Numbered from the stretch's first letter, positions 27,350 to 36,697 are shown. The stretch is 64,000 nucleotides of DNA from Tomitella biformata AHU 1821 (GCF_000524475.1 NZ_BAVQ01000004.1:1-64000); one strand, 5' to 3'. Numbers and translations: made by a program. Notes: a model not told the origin generated them from the sequence alone.

Positions 27350-27754
27350 TCAGTGGCCGCCCTGATACTCGGCGTCCGTGACGTGCTCGAACCACGTGGT
27401 CGTCATCGCCGGATCATCGGCGTTGTCCAGCATCGCCAGGTGCTCCATGAAGGCGTCGGGCGCAGCCCCGTGCCAATGGTCCTCGCCCGGCGGGCAGTAG
27501 ATGGTCTGCCCTGGATGCGCCTCGATTTTGCTCCCGTCGCGAGTGCCCATCCAGGCGATGCCCTGGGTGATATGCAAGGTCTGACCCCGTGCATGTGAGT
27601 GCCAGGCGGTGCGGGCCCCCGGCGCGAATCGCACCTTGGCCACAAACATTCGCTGGCCATCCTCGCGAGGAGCGGCGATGGCGTCGAGCCAGACGTCCCC
27701 GGTGAACTGCTCGGCCGAGGTTTTCGTGGTGGGCACTGGCGAGTCGAGCTGCAT
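27350..27754 (-). CDS. cupin domain protein
   Basis: A 134-residue single-domain cupin. Motif 1 is PGARTAWHSHARGQTLHITQ, with the metal-binding HSH; motif 2 is PGQTIYCPPGEDHWHGAAPD with a further histidine. The C-terminal MEHLAMLDN is typical of the small cupins found beside aldo/keto reductases. They bind a divalent metal; the reaction is unknown. It lies 23 bp downstream of the aldo/keto reductase gene on the same strand, so the two probably form an operon. Confidence 0.9.
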   Translation of the reverse strand: MQLDSPVPTTKTSAEQFTGDVWLDAIAAPREDGQRMFVAKVRFAPGARTAWHSHARGQTLHITQGIAWMGTRDGSKIEAHPGQTIYCPPGEDHWHGAAPDAFMEHLAMLDNADDPAMTTTWFEHVTDAEYQGGH

Positions 27755-27777
27755 GGCAGAGTCCTTTCGTGATCTTT

Positions 27778-28662
27778 TCAGGCTTCAGGGATCTCGATCC
27801 CGTGTTTGTCGAGAGTGATGTATTCGGGCTCGGGCCCGCCGCGGACGCCGGTGTCGAGTCCGTCGATCGCGGTGAGCTCGGCGGCGGTCAGCTCAAACCC
27901 GAAGACATCGAAGTTCTCCGCGATGCGCGACGGCGTCACCGACTTTGGGATCACCTGGCGTCCTTGCTGGAGGTGCCAGCGCAACATGACCTGAGCCGCG
28001 GACTTATTGTGCACCTTCGCAACACCGTTGATAACAGGGTCTTGAAGGGTCGATCCGTGGGCGCCTTCGCGGTAGAACGTGATGCCGCCAATCGGCGACC
28101 AGGCCTGCGAGACGATGCCGCGAGCGGCGTCGTCGGCGAGCAACTCAGACTGCCGGAAGTAGGGGTGCACCTCGATCTGGTTGACCGCCGGTACCACCGA
28201 CGTCGACTCGGCCAATCGCGCGAGATGATCAGGCATGAAGTTGCTGACCCCGATCGCGCGAACCTTGCCGTTCGCGAGCAGCGTCTCCAGCGCCCGGTAC
28301 GCATCCAGGGTGCGCGCAAAATCGCCCGGCAGAGCCTGGTGCAGGATCAGCAAATCGATCCGCTCGAGGCCAAGCTTTCCCGCGCTCTTGTCGAAAGCGT
28401 GCAGAGTGGAGTCGTAGCCGAAGTCGGTGATCCACACCTTCGTCTCGACAAAGATCTCGGAGCGGTCGATGCCGGAACGCCCGATCGCTTCGCCGACACC
28501 CCGCTCGTTGCCATAGACCGCGGCGGTGTCGATATGCCGGTATCCGGTCCGCAACGCGGTCTCGACAACGGCGACCGTCTCCTCCGGTGGCGTCTGGTAG
28601 ACGCCGAACCCGAGAGCCGGCATCTCGACGCCGTTGTTCAAAGTCAGGCTCGGAACGTTCAT
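27778..28662 (-). CDS. aldo/keto reductase
   Basis: A 294-residue NADPH-dependent reductase of the AKR superfamily, which reduces aldehydes and ketones. The TIM-barrel and tetrad are visible: Asp and Tyr in YRHIDTAAVYGNERGVGEAI, Lys in EIFVETKVWI, and His in IDLLILHQALPGDF. NADPH contacts are in QGRQVIPKSVTPSRIAENF. The ATG at 28662 (MNVPSLTLNNGVEMPALGFG) is the canonical start; a reading 72 codons longer lacks similarity. It is cotranscribed with the cupin gene and divergent from the acyl-CoA ligase gene. Confidence 0.95.
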   Translation of the reverse strand: MNVPSLTLNNGVEMPALGFGVYQTPPEETVAVVETALRTGYRHIDTAAVYGNERGVGEAIGRSGIDRSEIFVETKVWITDFGYDSTLHAFDKSAGKLGLERIDLLILHQALPGDFARTLDAYRALETLLANGKVRAIGVSNFMPDHLARLAESTSVVPAVNQIEVHPYFRQSELLADDAARGIVSQAWSPIGGITFYREGAHGSTLQDPVINGVAKVHNKSAAQVMLRWHLQQGRQVIPKSVTPSRIAENFDVFGFELTAAELTAIDGLDTGVRGGPEPEYITLDKHGIEIPEA

Positions 28663-28789
28663 GCTCTCCACCGTAGGCGCTGTGCGATCGCCCTCGGGAG
28701 CATCTGGCCAACCCGGGACCACGATATGCCCTGCCCGCCGATGGGAAACGATGTGCGCGCCCACCCCTCGTTGCCTAGGTTCAGTACCT

Positions 28790-30400
28790 ATGGCCCTGAA
28801 CCTCGCAGACCTCATCGAGCACACCATCGACGCCGTGCCGCAGCGCATCGCGCTCGAGTCCGGCGACCGCGTCGTCACCTATGCCGAGTTGGAGGAGCGG
28901 GCCAATAGGCTCGCGCACCATCTGCAGTCCGGCGGGGTGGGGCCCGGGGACAAGGTCGGCCTGTACAGCCGAAACTCCATCGAGTGCGTCGTGTCGATGC
29001 TCGCCATCCTCAAGGCCCGCGCCGTGATGGTGAACGTCAACTTCCGGTACGTCGAGAAGGAGCTGCACTACCTGTTCGACAACTCCGACATGGTGGCGCT
29101 GATCCACGAGCGCCAGTACGCGGACAAGATCGCGGCCGTCGCGCCGCTGTGCCCAAAGCTCAAGGCGTTCATCGTGATTGACGATGACAGTGGCGCCAGC
29201 CTCGACTCCTTCGGCGGCGTCGAGTACGAGAAGGCCCTCGCCGCCGCAGACCCGGCCCGGGACTTCGGGGAGCGCTCCCCCGACGACATCTTCATGATCT
29301 ACACCGGCGGCACCACCGGCATGCCCAAGGGCGTGATGTGGCGGCAGCAGGACGTGTGGCGCGTGCTCGGCGGCGGGATCTCCATCACCACCGGGGAGGA
29401 GATCACCGACGAGTTCCAGCAGTCCCGTGAGGGTGCGGCGGCCCCCCAGGTGACCCGGTTCCCCGTGCCGCCGTTCATCCACGGCGGCTCGCAGTGGGCG
29501 GTGCTCACGGGAATGCTCACCGGCGGCAAGGCCGTGGTCTACCCGGACTTCGGCGGTGCGTTCACCTGGGAGATGGTCCAAAGGCACCGCGTCACAGTCC
29601 TTTTCATCGTGGGTGACGCAATGGCCCGGCCCATGATGGATGCCCTGCTCGCGGGGGATTACGACACGTCCTCGCTCAAGTCACTCACCAGCAGCGCAGT
29701 GCAGTTCTCCCCCAGCCTCAAGGAGCAGTTCGTCGCGGCGCTGCCCGGGGTGGTCATCATCGACTCCATCGGATCCTCCGAGACCGGGTTCAGCGGCCTG
29801 TCCGTGGTGCGCGCCGGCGAGCAGTCCTCCGCGGGCCCGCGCGTGCGCATCGACGCCTCCACCCTGGTGCTCAACGAGGCCGGCCAGCCCGTCGCGCCCG
29901 GCTCCGGGGAGGTCGGCGTGCTCGCGCGCAGCGGCTACCTGCCGGTCGGCTACTACAACGACCCCGCCAAGACCGCCGAGACCTTCCGCACCATCGGCGG
30001 CGTCCGGTACTCGATCCCCGGCGACTTCGCCCGCGTGGAGGTCGACGGCACCGTGACCATGCTCGGCCGCGGCTCGGTGTCCATCAACACCGGCGGCGAG
30101 AAGGTCTTCCCCGAGGAGGTGGAGGGCGCGCTGAAGTCCCACCCCGCCGTGCTCGACGCCCTGGTGGTGGGCGTGCCCGACGCGCGCATGGGCCATGCCG
30201 TCGCTGCCGTTATCGCCCTACGTCCGGGCGTTGAGGTCACCTTCGAGGATCTTGACACCCATGTGCGCCAGCACATCTCTGGCTATAAGGTGCCGCGATC
30301 CGTCTGGCTGGCGGAGGCCATCGAGCGGTCGCCGGCGGGCAAGCCGAACTATAAGTGGGCGCTCGCCCAGACGCAGGTGCGGCCGGCGGATCTCCCCTGA
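28790..30400 (+). CDS. acyl-CoA synthetase / AMP-binding ligase (FadD family)
   Basis: A 536-residue adenylate-forming ligase that activates a carboxylic acid with ATP and then CoA. The P-loop signature is IFMIYTGGTTGMPKGVMW; the adenine-binding region includes SIGSSETGFS. The hinge/lysine C-terminal domain has GRGSVSINTGGEKVFPEEVE and SPAGKPNYKWA with the catalytic lysine. It resembles the FadD2/FadD3-like ligases of actinobacteria that activate fatty or cyclic acids. The ATG at 28790 (MALNLADLIEHTIDA) is the usual start; further upstream the frame is reverse-strand promoter region. Substrate undetermined. Confidence 0.93.
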   Translation: MALNLADLIEHTIDAVPQRIALESGDRVVTYAELEERANRLAHHLQSGGVGPGDKVGLYSRNSIECVVSMLAILKARAVMVNVNFRYVEKELHYLFDNSDMVALIHERQYADKIAAVAPLCPKLKAFIVIDDDSGASLDSFGGVEYEKALAAADPARDFGERSPDDIFMIYTGGTTGMPKGVMWRQQDVWRVLGGGISITTGEEITDEFQQSREGAAAPQVTRFPVPPFIHGGSQWAVLTGMLTGGKAVVYPDFGGAFTWEMVQRHRVTVLFIVGDAMARPMMDALLAGDYDTSSLKSLTSSAVQFSPSLKEQFVAALPGVVIIDSIGSSETGFSGLSVVRAGEQSSAGPRVRIDASTLVLNEAGQPVAPGSGEVGVLARSGYLPVGYYNDPAKTAETFRTIGGVRYSIPGDFARVEVDGTVTMLGRGSVSINTGGEKVFPEEVEGALKSHPAVLDALVVGVPDARMGHAVAAVIALRPGVEVTFEDLDTHVRQHISGYKVPRSVWLAEAIERSPAGKPNYKWALAQTQVRPADLP

Positions 30401-30419
30401 CCTGCCGGCCCGCACGAGG

Positions 30420-30690
30420 TCAGTAGCTGTAGGTCGTCGTCGTGGACACCACCGCGGCGATGATCACCACATAGAGGATGAACACAAGGACCATCATCCC
30501 CACGCCGATCCCCAGGGCGATCTTGCCCAGCTTCTTCGCCTGCGCGGAGGAGTTCACGGCGCCGGCCACATCCCCCGAGGACCACTTCGGGTGCAGGGCC
30601 GCGACCGCCCAGCCGACGTTGGAGGCCGGGGCGATTGACCGCCCGCGGGGTAGGCCGGTGCGGCGGGGGTCGATCCGTAGGCGGAAGAGT
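30420..30690 (-). pseudogene. decayed CD225/dispanin-like small membrane protein
   Basis: In one reverse frame the C-terminal part reads NVGWAVAALHPKWSSGDVAG, AVNSSAQAKKLGKIALGIGV and GMMVLVFILYVVIIAAVV, followed by STTTTYSY and a stop. The 'GDVAGAVNSSAQAKKL' helix before the second membrane span matches the dispanin (CD225) family. In the adjacent frame upstream, SYDSSAYGSTPAAPAYPAGG reads as the usual proline-rich N-terminus. The first membrane helix is missing and no start codon exists in frame. A frameshift and an internal deletion explain this. The function of bacterial dispanins is unknown. Confidence 0.6.
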
Positions 30691-30741
30691 CATAGCAGAA
30701 AGTCAGATGCGGGATCCTGCCAGAATGTTCCCCGGGCCGCG

Positions 30742-31047
30742 CTATAAGCCTGCGGCGCCCTCCATGACCTGCACGGCAATCAAGGTGACCGCGCCAATCA
30801 CCACGCAGCCAAGCAGGGGCCAGATGAACATGAACCAACGCTTGATGGCGGCCCAGATGATGCCGGCGATCACGACGAGGAATGTCACCGGCACCGACAG
30901 GATCATCGTGGTCCAGGCGATGCCGATGGTGTCCATATCGCAGCTGTCGCCAGAGCAGCTGTCGGTCACCATCGGGCTGATCAAGACCATGATGAAGGTG
31001 GAAAAGCTGACGACGATCATGCCGAGAACCAGCATCACGGTCAGCAC
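30742..31047 (-). CDS. small three-helix membrane protein of unknown function
   Basis: A 101-residue protein with transmembrane segments at about residues 1-25, 44-68 and 72-95. An extracytoplasmic loop holds two cysteines in DSCSGDSCDMD. I do not recognise the family. The GTG at 31047 is uncertain: in-frame sequence just upstream reads LKPAERYRVADIV and is then closed by a stop. Related actinobacterial proteins often have a proline-rich leader there, so this copy may be N-terminally truncated. It lies next to the decayed dispanin gene, a common pairing for small membrane proteins. Confidence 0.6.
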   Translation of the reverse strand: MLTVMLVLGMIVVSFSTFIMVLISPMVTDSCSGDSCDMDTIGIAWTTMILSVPVTFLVVIAGIIWAAIKRWFMFIWPLLGCVVIGAVTLIAVQVMEGAAGL

Positions 31048-31199
31048 AATGTCGGCGACCCGGTAGCGCTCGGCCGGCTTGAGTGGTCAACTCAGATGTG
31101 TGGCGGACACGCCAGGTTCCCCCCGTCACCGCATTGATTACAGCACCATCACCGCCAACGCGCGCCGAATGTTCCCCGCACCCGGCTTGACCAGGCCCT

Positions 31200-32396
31200 C
31201 TAGAACATCACCCCGGCGAAAGGCTCCTCGTCGACGGCGAACAGCATGTCTGCCCGGGAAAGCGCCGCGCCGTCGCGGACCTCGACCAGGCCGGCCGCCG
31301 CGAGCTGCCGCCAGCGGGCGCCGCCCAGGAACGCCGCGGCCAGCGTCGCCACGTCCACGGCCAGCTCGCCGGGCCCGTCGACGCGGGCAGTCCCGTCGGC
31401 GCTGATCGCATAGGCGCCGGCGTTCTCCGGCAGTAGCGCGTCGCGCACTTCGATGGTCACAGTGCCGGGTCCGGCGAGGGCCCGCGCGGCAATGGCGGCG
31501 GGCACGTCGAGCAGCCGCAGCCAGGTCTCGTCGGAGACGCTGCGCACCCGGGCCGCGCGGTAGTCGGTGAGCAACCACGGCAGCGGGTCGTCAAGCGGCA
31601 GCGCATTGAACACGACGGTGTCCACCAGGTCCAGGGACATCAGAAAGCGCACGAGCGCGAGGTGGGCGTCGGGGGTCGGCGCGTAGAGGTCGCCCACCAC
31701 GACGGTGCGGTCGCGGCTGCCGAACCACGCCACGGTGTCGATCGGCTGGTACCGCGCGAAGCCCGTCTCCGCGCCGGGCTCCCCGCACACCGCGACGTAG
31801 CGGGGACCCGGGCCGGGCCCCCAGGATTGCTGGTTGGCCCACCACAGCGCGCTCCGGTCGATGGTGCCGGCCCGCGTGCTCGGATTGCGGGAGGCGATGT
31901 CCGCCAACGTCTCCCACGCGGTGGCCGCGTCGAGCAGCCGCACCGGGGCGCTTTCCGCGGCCCCGGCCAGCCGGGCGCGACGCAGGTCCAGCTCGACGCT
32001 CTGCATCGAGCTCGCCATCCCGTAGCCGAAGCGCCCATAGATCCCCGCCTCGGACGCACGCAGCGTGGCAACGACCTCCCCGCGCTCGCGGGCGTCGCGC
32101 AGCTGCGTCGTCATCAGCGCGGTGAGCACGCCCCGCCGGGTGTAGGTGGGCAGGACGCCGACATGCGTGACGGCGGCGTGCGCCACGCGGGCCCCGCCCG
32201 GCAGGACGAGGCCGCTGCTGGTCGCGTCGGCGGTGCCCACCAGCTCGTCGCCGAGGAACGCACCGAGGGTGCGGCCCGGCTCGAGGAGGAGCTCCCCATC
32301 GGCGCGCGGCGCGGGCAGCCCCACCATCGCGGTGCGGAACAGTGCCGATGACTGGCGCAGCTCGGCCTCGGACTCCAGGACTCGAATGTCATGCAT
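31200..32396 (-). CDS. Eis-family GNAT N-acetyltransferase
   Basis: A 398-residue protein with the Eis layout: an N-terminal GNAT domain, a second divergent GNAT domain, and a C-terminal sterol-carrier-like domain. The acetyl-CoA loop is THVGVLPTYTRRGVLTALM. The family features YGRFGYGMASSMQSVEL and WVDW-like GPRYVAVCGE region are present. The protein ends in phenylalanine (PFAGVMF), as in Eis proteins whose terminal carboxylate takes part in catalysis. Mycobacterial Eis acetylates lysines and aminoglycosides. The ATG at 32396 gives the normal length. It lies 17 bp after scoB on the same strand, so it may be read through from the CoA-transferase genes. Native substrate unknown. Confidence 0.9.
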   Translation of the reverse strand: MHDIRVLESEAELRQSSALFRTAMVGLPAPRADGELLLEPGRTLGAFLGDELVGTADATSSGLVLPGGARVAHAAVTHVGVLPTYTRRGVLTALMTTQLRDARERGEVVATLRASEAGIYGRFGYGMASSMQSVELDLRRARLAGAAESAPVRLLDAATAWETLADIASRNPSTRAGTIDRSALWWANQQSWGPGPGPRYVAVCGEPGAETGFARYQPIDTVAWFGSRDRTVVVGDLYAPTPDAHLALVRFLMSLDLVDTVVFNALPLDDPLPWLLTDYRAARVRSVSDETWLRLLDVPAAIAARALAGPGTVTIEVRDALLPENAGAYAISADGTARVDGPGELAVDVATLAAAFLGGARWRQLAAAGLVEVRDGAALSRADMLFAVDEEPFAGVMF

Positions 32397-32413
32397 CACC
32401 GCAGAATACGCGG

Positions 32414-33076
32414 TTAGGACAGGTCGACCGTCAGATCCGCGCCGGTGGCCGCGAGGACGTCGGCCACCGTGACGCCGGGGCCGAGCTCGCGCAGCACCAG
32501 CGTGCCGTCGCCGGCGACATCGATGACGGCGAGGTCGGTGATGATCCTGTCGACCACGCCCTGGCCGGTCAGCGGCAGGGTGCAGGCCGGCAGGATCTTG
32601 GGCGCGCCGGACTTCTCGCAATGCTCCATCAGCACGATGACCCGCCGGGCGCCGTGGACCAGGTCCATCGCCCCGCCCATGCCCTTGACCATCTTGCCGG
32701 GGACCATCCAGTTGGCGAGGTCGCCGGTGGCGGAGACCTGCATGCCGCCGAGGACCGCCGTGTCGATGTGGCCGCCGCGGATCATGCCGAACGAGAGCGC
32801 CGAGTCGAAGTAGGCAGCGCCGGGGTTGACCGTCACCGTCTCTTTGCCGGCGTTGATGAGGTCCGCGTCGACCGCGTCCTCAGTGGGGTACGGGCCCGTG
32901 CCGAGGATGCCGTTCTCCGAGTGCAGCACCACGCTCACGTCGGCGCCGAGGTAGCCGGGGATCAGCGTGGGCAGGCCGATGCCGAGGTTGACGTACTCGC
33001 CGTCGACCATCTCGCGGGCGGCGCGGGCGGCCATCTCCTGGCGGGTCCAACCCTTGGCTTTCACAGATGCGGTCAT
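32414..33076 (-). CDS. scoB: acetoacetate (3-oxoacid) CoA-transferase subunit B
   Basis: A 220-residue beta subunit of a two-subunit family I CoA-transferase. It transfers CoA from succinyl-CoA to acetoacetate (or a related 3-oxoacid). The catalytic glutamate is in [16 protein letters not shown]. Other marks are [35 protein letters not shown] and [20 protein letters not shown]. It overlaps scoA by 4 bp (ATGA), so the subunits are translated together. In this cluster it would activate the acetoacetate released by HMG-CoA lyase. Confidence 0.94.
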   Translation of the reverse strand: MTASVKAKGWTRQEMAARAAREMVDGEYVNLGIGLPTLIPGYLGADVSVVLHSENGILGTGPYPTEDAVDADLINAGKETVTVNPGAAYFDSALSFGMIRGGHIDTAVLGGMQVSATGDLANWMVPGKMVKGMGGAMDLVHGARRVIVLMEHCEKSGAPKILPACTLPLTGQGVVDRIITDLAVIDVAGDGTLVLRELGPGVTVADVLAATGADLTVDLS

Positions 33077-33843
33077 GATGCGGCTCCTGCCGAGGCGGTG
33101 ACGGTCAATTTCTCGATGCGCTTGCTCTGGGGTCCGGTGTGCACCACGCGCTTCACAAAGACGCCGGGCAGGTGCACGTCGGCGGGGTCGATCTCGCCGG
33201 GCTCGACGAGGCGCTCGACCTGGGCGATGCACACCCGGCCCGCCATCGCGGCGAGCGGGTTGAAGTTCATCGCGGTCTTGTCGAACACGAGGTTGCCGTC
33301 GGTGTCGCCGATGAGGGCGTGGACCAGCGCGTAGTCGGCGTTGATCGCCTCCTCCAAGACGTACCGCTTCTCCCCGAAGGCCCGGGTCTCCTTGGGCGGG
33401 GAGGCGACGGCGATGGAGCCGTCGGCGCTGTACCGCCAGGGCATGCCGCCCTCGGAGACCGGAGTGCCGACCCCGGCGGGGGTGAAGAACGCGGGGATTC
33501 CAGCCCCGCCGGCGCGCAGGCGCTCGGCGAGCGTGCCCTGCGGCGTCAGCTCTACCTCGAGCTCGCCGGCCAGGTACTGGCGCGCGAACTCCTTGTTCTC
33601 CCCCACGTACGACGCGGTGACCCGGCTGATCCGCCGGGCGGACAAGAGGATGCCCAAGCCGTGGTCGTCTACGCCGCAGTTATTGGAGAACACCTCGAGG
33701 TCCTGCACGGACGTCGCCGCGAGCGCCTCGATCAGCGCGTCCGGGATGCCGCACAGGCCGAAGCCGCCGACCGCCAGGCTCGCGCCGTCCCCGATATCCG
33801 CGACCGCCTCGGCGGCGGAGCTGTACACCTTCGATTTCATCAT
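33073..33843 (-). CDS. scoA: acetoacetate (3-oxoacid) CoA-transferase subunit A
   Basis: A 256-residue alpha subunit. The CoA-transferase signature is [20 protein letters not shown], with [15 protein letters not shown] and [18 protein letters not shown]. The C-terminal half has [20 protein letters not shown]. It pairs with ScoB to form the heteromer. It is first in the scoA-scoB pair and divergent from the IclR gene, with a 166-bp control region between. Start at 33843 (MM) or 33840; the second is equally possible. Confidence 0.94.
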   Translation of the reverse strand: MMKSKVYSSAAEAVADIGDGASLAVGGFGLCGIPDALIEALAATSVQDLEVFSNNCGVDDHGLGILLSARRISRVTASYVGENKEFARQYLAGELEVELTPQGTLAERLRAGGAGIPAFFTPAGVGTPVSEGGMPWRYSADGSIAVASPPKETRAFGEKRYVLEEAINADYALVHALIGDTDGNLVFDKTAMNFNPLAAMAGRVCIAQVERLVEPGEIDPADVHLPGVFVKRVVHTGPQSKRIEKLTVTASAGAAS

Positions 33844-33997
33844 GCTATTCCTGACCTACGTTCGCTGGGCAGACACATTGCTTCCGTGCACGCCATTGAA
33901 CTGCATGCCTCTGACCTGGTCAAGGGTCTCGCATGAAGCGTTGGAACATTGCTCACCTGATGACCCTTTCGCACTGTCGCGTCCGCCTGGTGGACGC

Positions 33998-34003
33998 TAT
34001 GAT
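33998..34003 (+). promoter_or_regulatory. -10 element of a leaderless IclR transcript
   Basis: TATGAT followed by six bases and then the GTG start of the IclR gene. This places transcription start at or next to the start codon. No Shine-Dalgarno is present. Leaderless genes with this layout are common in Mycobacteriales. Confidence 0.55.
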
Positions 34004-34009
34004 GGGGCC

Positions 34010-34783
34010 GTGCAGACTTCAGAGCAGGGCCTCCCCATGGTCGCGAAGATGGCGGGGCTGCTGCGCGCCGTCGGCGCCGCCGAGCCCGCGGGCGCGTCGA
34101 CGACGGACCTGGCCAGGGCCGCCGGCCTCACCCGGCCGACCGCGCACCGGATCCTCACGTCGCTAGCCGCCGAGGGCCTGATCGACCGCGCGTCGGACAC
34201 CGGGCGCTGGTCCCTGGGGCCCGAGCTGTATCTACTGGGCGCGGCGGCGGGCAACCGGTACGACATCATCGACCACGCCCGCGAGGTCCTCGACGAGCTA
34301 TCTCGCGCCACGGGCGAGAGCGCGTTCCTCTCCGCGCGCCGCGGCGACGAAACGGTGTGTGTGCTGACCCAGGACGGCAGCTTCCCGCTGCGCTCGCACG
34401 TGCTCCACGAGGGCAAGCGCTTCCCCCTAGGCGTCGCCTCGGCCGGCCTGGCGATCCTCAGCCACCTGCCCGAGCGCGAAGTCGCCGACTACTTCGCCCG
34501 CGCGGACCTCGAGCCCGCGTGGGGACCGGCGCACGGCGAGGACGCGATCCGCGCCCGCATCCGCTCGACCCTGACCACCGGCTACGCCGTGAACCCCGCG
34601 CTCATCGTCGAGGGCAGCTGGGGCATGGGCGCCGCGGTGTTCGACCGGGGCGGCCGCCCGGCGTGGGCGCTGAGCCTGACGGGGGTCGAGACGCGGTTCC
34701 GGCCCGAGCGCCATGAGGAGCTGGGGAACCTGCTCCTCGAGCACGCGCACACGCTCTCGACCAGGCTCCAAGCCCGGAAATGA
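34010..34783 (+). CDS. IclR family transcriptional regulator
   Basis: A 257-residue regulator. The winged helix is STTDLARAAGLTRPTAHRIL and TSLAAEGLIDRASDTGRWSL, at about residues 30-75. The effector domain follows with VLTQDGSFPLRSHVLHEGKR, LGVASAGLAILSHLP and GYAVNPALIVEGSWGMGAAV. IclR proteins bind small acids and control catabolic genes. It starts with GTG directly after a -10 element, is divergent from scoAB and convergent with the TctA permease, so scoAB is its likely target. The effector may be a mevalonate-path or acetoacetate intermediate (inference). Confidence 0.9.
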   Translation: MQTSEQGLPMVAKMAGLLRAVGAAEPAGASTTDLARAAGLTRPTAHRILTSLAAEGLIDRASDTGRWSLGPELYLLGAAAGNRYDIIDHAREVLDELSRATGESAFLSARRGDETVCVLTQDGSFPLRSHVLHEGKRFPLGVASAGLAILSHLPEREVADYFARADLEPAWGPAHGEDAIRARIRSTLTTGYAVNPALIVEGSWGMGAAVFDRGGRPAWALSLTGVETRFRPERHEELGNLLLEHAHTLSTRLQARK

Positions 34784-34786
34784 CAA

Positions 34787-34823
34787 CGGCCGGCGCCCGC
34801 CGCGTGAGCGGCGGACACCGGCC
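34787..34823. terminator. hairpin between convergent IclR and tctA genes
   Basis: Inner stem CCGCCGC (34797-34803), loop GTGA, GCGGCGG (34808-34814), with outer GGCCGG/CCGGCC pairing. It can serve both genes. Confidence 0.65.
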
Positions 34824-34838
34824 CGTGGCCTGCGAGCC

Positions 34839-36221
34839 CTAGAACAGGGCGATCATCGCGGGTACCGTGAACAGAGCCACGTAGTAGCCCATGAACAGCA
34901 CGCCACCGTGCACCTTGAACAGCCGGCCGAGCATGCCGCCGACCAGTCCGACGGTGAGCGTGACGACGAGCCCGAGGATCCCGCCCTCCCACAGGCCGAT
35001 GACGACGACCAGGCCGGTGAAGACCGCGATGACGGCCTCATGGCTGATCTTGCGGACGACGAGGGACGCCGCGCGGTACGCGTAGTTCATCGCGAAGGGG
35101 TAGGCGATCAGCGTCGCGGTGACCACGGCCAACATGCCGAAAGCCAGGAACTCCCACTGGGTCAGGTAGGTCGAGAGGTTGTTGATGACCCCCGTCTCCT
35201 GGTTGGTCTCGAAGACCGGCGGGGCATTGAACAGCGGTGCCGCGGGGCCGGCCGCAAGGGGGCTCAGCGGCAGGCCGAACGCCACGAGCGGGATCAGGGT
35301 CTCGGCGATGTACGTCGATTCCGTGGTGCCGTTCTTCGCGCTGATCATCGTGGTCAGGCGGTGGTAGCCGTTCTTGATCCGGGCGCCGACCAGCTCACCC
35401 ATCATCACCGTCATCGCGACGGGGCTGAAGACGAAGGTGGCGCTGGAGATCGTGGCGGTGGCCGCGGTGGCGGCGGTCTGCTTGCGGTCGAGCACCTTGA
35501 GCGGGTTGGGGAAATAGCCCTTCCAGCCCTTGATGTCCGGCGCCAGGGCGACGGTCTTCGGCTCGTGGCGCTCCATCTCCTTGCGGCTTGAGGGCCCGAT
35601 GCTCAGGCACAGGTCCGCGATCAGCGGGCCCACCGCGATAGCGATGAAGTAGCTGATGCTCAGCGAGACGTCGTAGCTGGCTGTCAGGGCGCGGGCCCCG
35701 AGGATCAGCACCACGAACGGCACCAGGGCCATGACCGCGGCCCACCGGCCCGCGGACGAGTAGGCGATACCGATCGCGGCGGCCAGGAACAGCCAGGGCG
35801 CGACGTCCATGACGGTGTCCGAGAACGGCGCCAGGATCGTCGCGAACAGCACCGACACGGGGACCGCGACGGCCGCGGCCACGACGGCCCCGGAGATCGC
35901 CTTGCGCAGCGCGATGTGGGGCACGCCGAGATTGCGCATCATGTCGGCCTCGGGCAGCAGCGGGATCGCCATCGTGTCGCCCGGTATGCCCAGCAGGAAT
36001 GTGGGCACCGCGTGCGTCATATGTTTGGCGATGGCGCCGGAGAGGAAGAACGTGAACACGGCCGCGGGCGGCGCGCCCAGCAGGATCACCAGCAGAGTCA
36101 GCGGCGCGATCGTCGCCGTCTCGTCGGTGCCGGAGACCAGCCCGATGAGGGTGAAGGCGATGGCGCCGATGATGCCGAACATCACGGCCAGGAAGATGTC
36201 GTTCGCGAGCACTCCGGTCAT
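34839..36221 (-). CDS. TctA-family permease (tripartite tricarboxylate transporter large subunit)
   Basis: A 460-residue membrane protein with about 10-12 helices. The TctA motif is seen as VPTFLLGIPGDTMAIPLLPE followed by LGVPHIALRKAISGAVVAAA, and a second repeat has TESTYIAETLIPLVAFGLPL. TctA takes up carboxylates, normally with a small TctB subunit and a periplasmic binding protein TctC. No TctC is in the window. It overlaps the small membrane protein upstream by 4 bp (ATGA) and closes a run of genes that begins with HMG-CoA reductase and lyase. Mevalonate or a similar hydroxy-acid is the best guess for substrate, by context only. Confidence 0.88.
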   Translation of the reverse strand: MTGVLANDIFLAVMFGIIGAIAFTLIGLVSGTDETATIAPLTLLVILLGAPPAAVFTFFLSGAIAKHMTHAVPTFLLGIPGDTMAIPLLPEADMMRNLGVPHIALRKAISGAVVAAAVAVPVSVLFATILAPFSDTVMDVAPWLFLAAAIGIAYSSAGRWAAVMALVPFVVLILGARALTASYDVSLSISYFIAIAVGPLIADLCLSIGPSSRKEMERHEPKTVALAPDIKGWKGYFPNPLKVLDRKQTAATAATATISSATFVFSPVAMTVMMGELVGARIKNGYHRLTTMISAKNGTTESTYIAETLIPLVAFGLPLSPLAAGPAAPLFNAPPVFETNQETGVINNLSTYLTQWEFLAFGMLAVVTATLIAYPFAMNYAYRAASLVVRKISHEAVIAVFTGLVVVIGLWEGGILGLVVTLTVGLVGGMLGRLFKVHGGVLFMGYYVALFTVPAMIALF

Positions 36222-36679
36222 TTCTGGGCGTCCTCTTCTGCCTGGTCCTTGGCCTCAGCGGCCGCGAAGTGCTCGTAGAGGCCGAGCTCTTTGAGCTCGG
36301 CGCGGGCGGCCTCCGGGATGTCGGCGAGGACGCCGAGCCCGTGGCGCTGCTCGCGCATCACCTCGATGACCTCGTCGATGGCCGCGGGGTCCGGCGCCGC
36401 CAGCTCGACGATGCGGCTGGGCTTGATAAACGAGCCGCAGACCACGCCGGCGAGCAGGCAGGCGACGATGCCCACCAGCAGGCTGTACGCGTTGGCGAGC
36501 GCGGGGTCCGCGACGACGCGCTCGAACAGCGCCGTCGCCCCGAGCAGCGCGGCCGCGCCCATGACGCTGCCGATCAGGACGGAGATGCCGAGGCTCTTGC
36601 CGACCACGGTGTCGCCCCACACCTCCAGATACGGCGCCTTCTCGGGGTCTTTGCCCCTGTGGGGCCTAACTCGGGACAT
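36218..36679 (-). CDS. small membrane protein in the TctB position
   Basis: A 153-residue protein with two transmembrane helices at about 28-50 and 63-85, and a soluble C-terminal tail containing DPAAIDEVIEVMREQRHGLG and an acidic end (EDAQK). It does not look like canonical four-helix TctB. Its coupling to the TctA permease by a 4-bp overlap, and its place 18 bp downstream of HMG-CoA lyase, suggest it is the permease partner. Function inferred from position; the family is not recognised. Confidence 0.7.
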   Translation of the reverse strand: MSRVRPHRGKDPEKAPYLEVWGDTVVGKSLGISVLIGSVMGAAALLGATALFERVVADPALANAYSLLVGIVACLLAGVVCGSFIKPSRIVELAAPDPAAIDEVIEVMREQRHGLGVLADIPEAARAELKELGLYEHFAAAEAKDQAEEDAQK

Positions 36680-36697
36680 TGCTGGCCTCCAGGGGAT

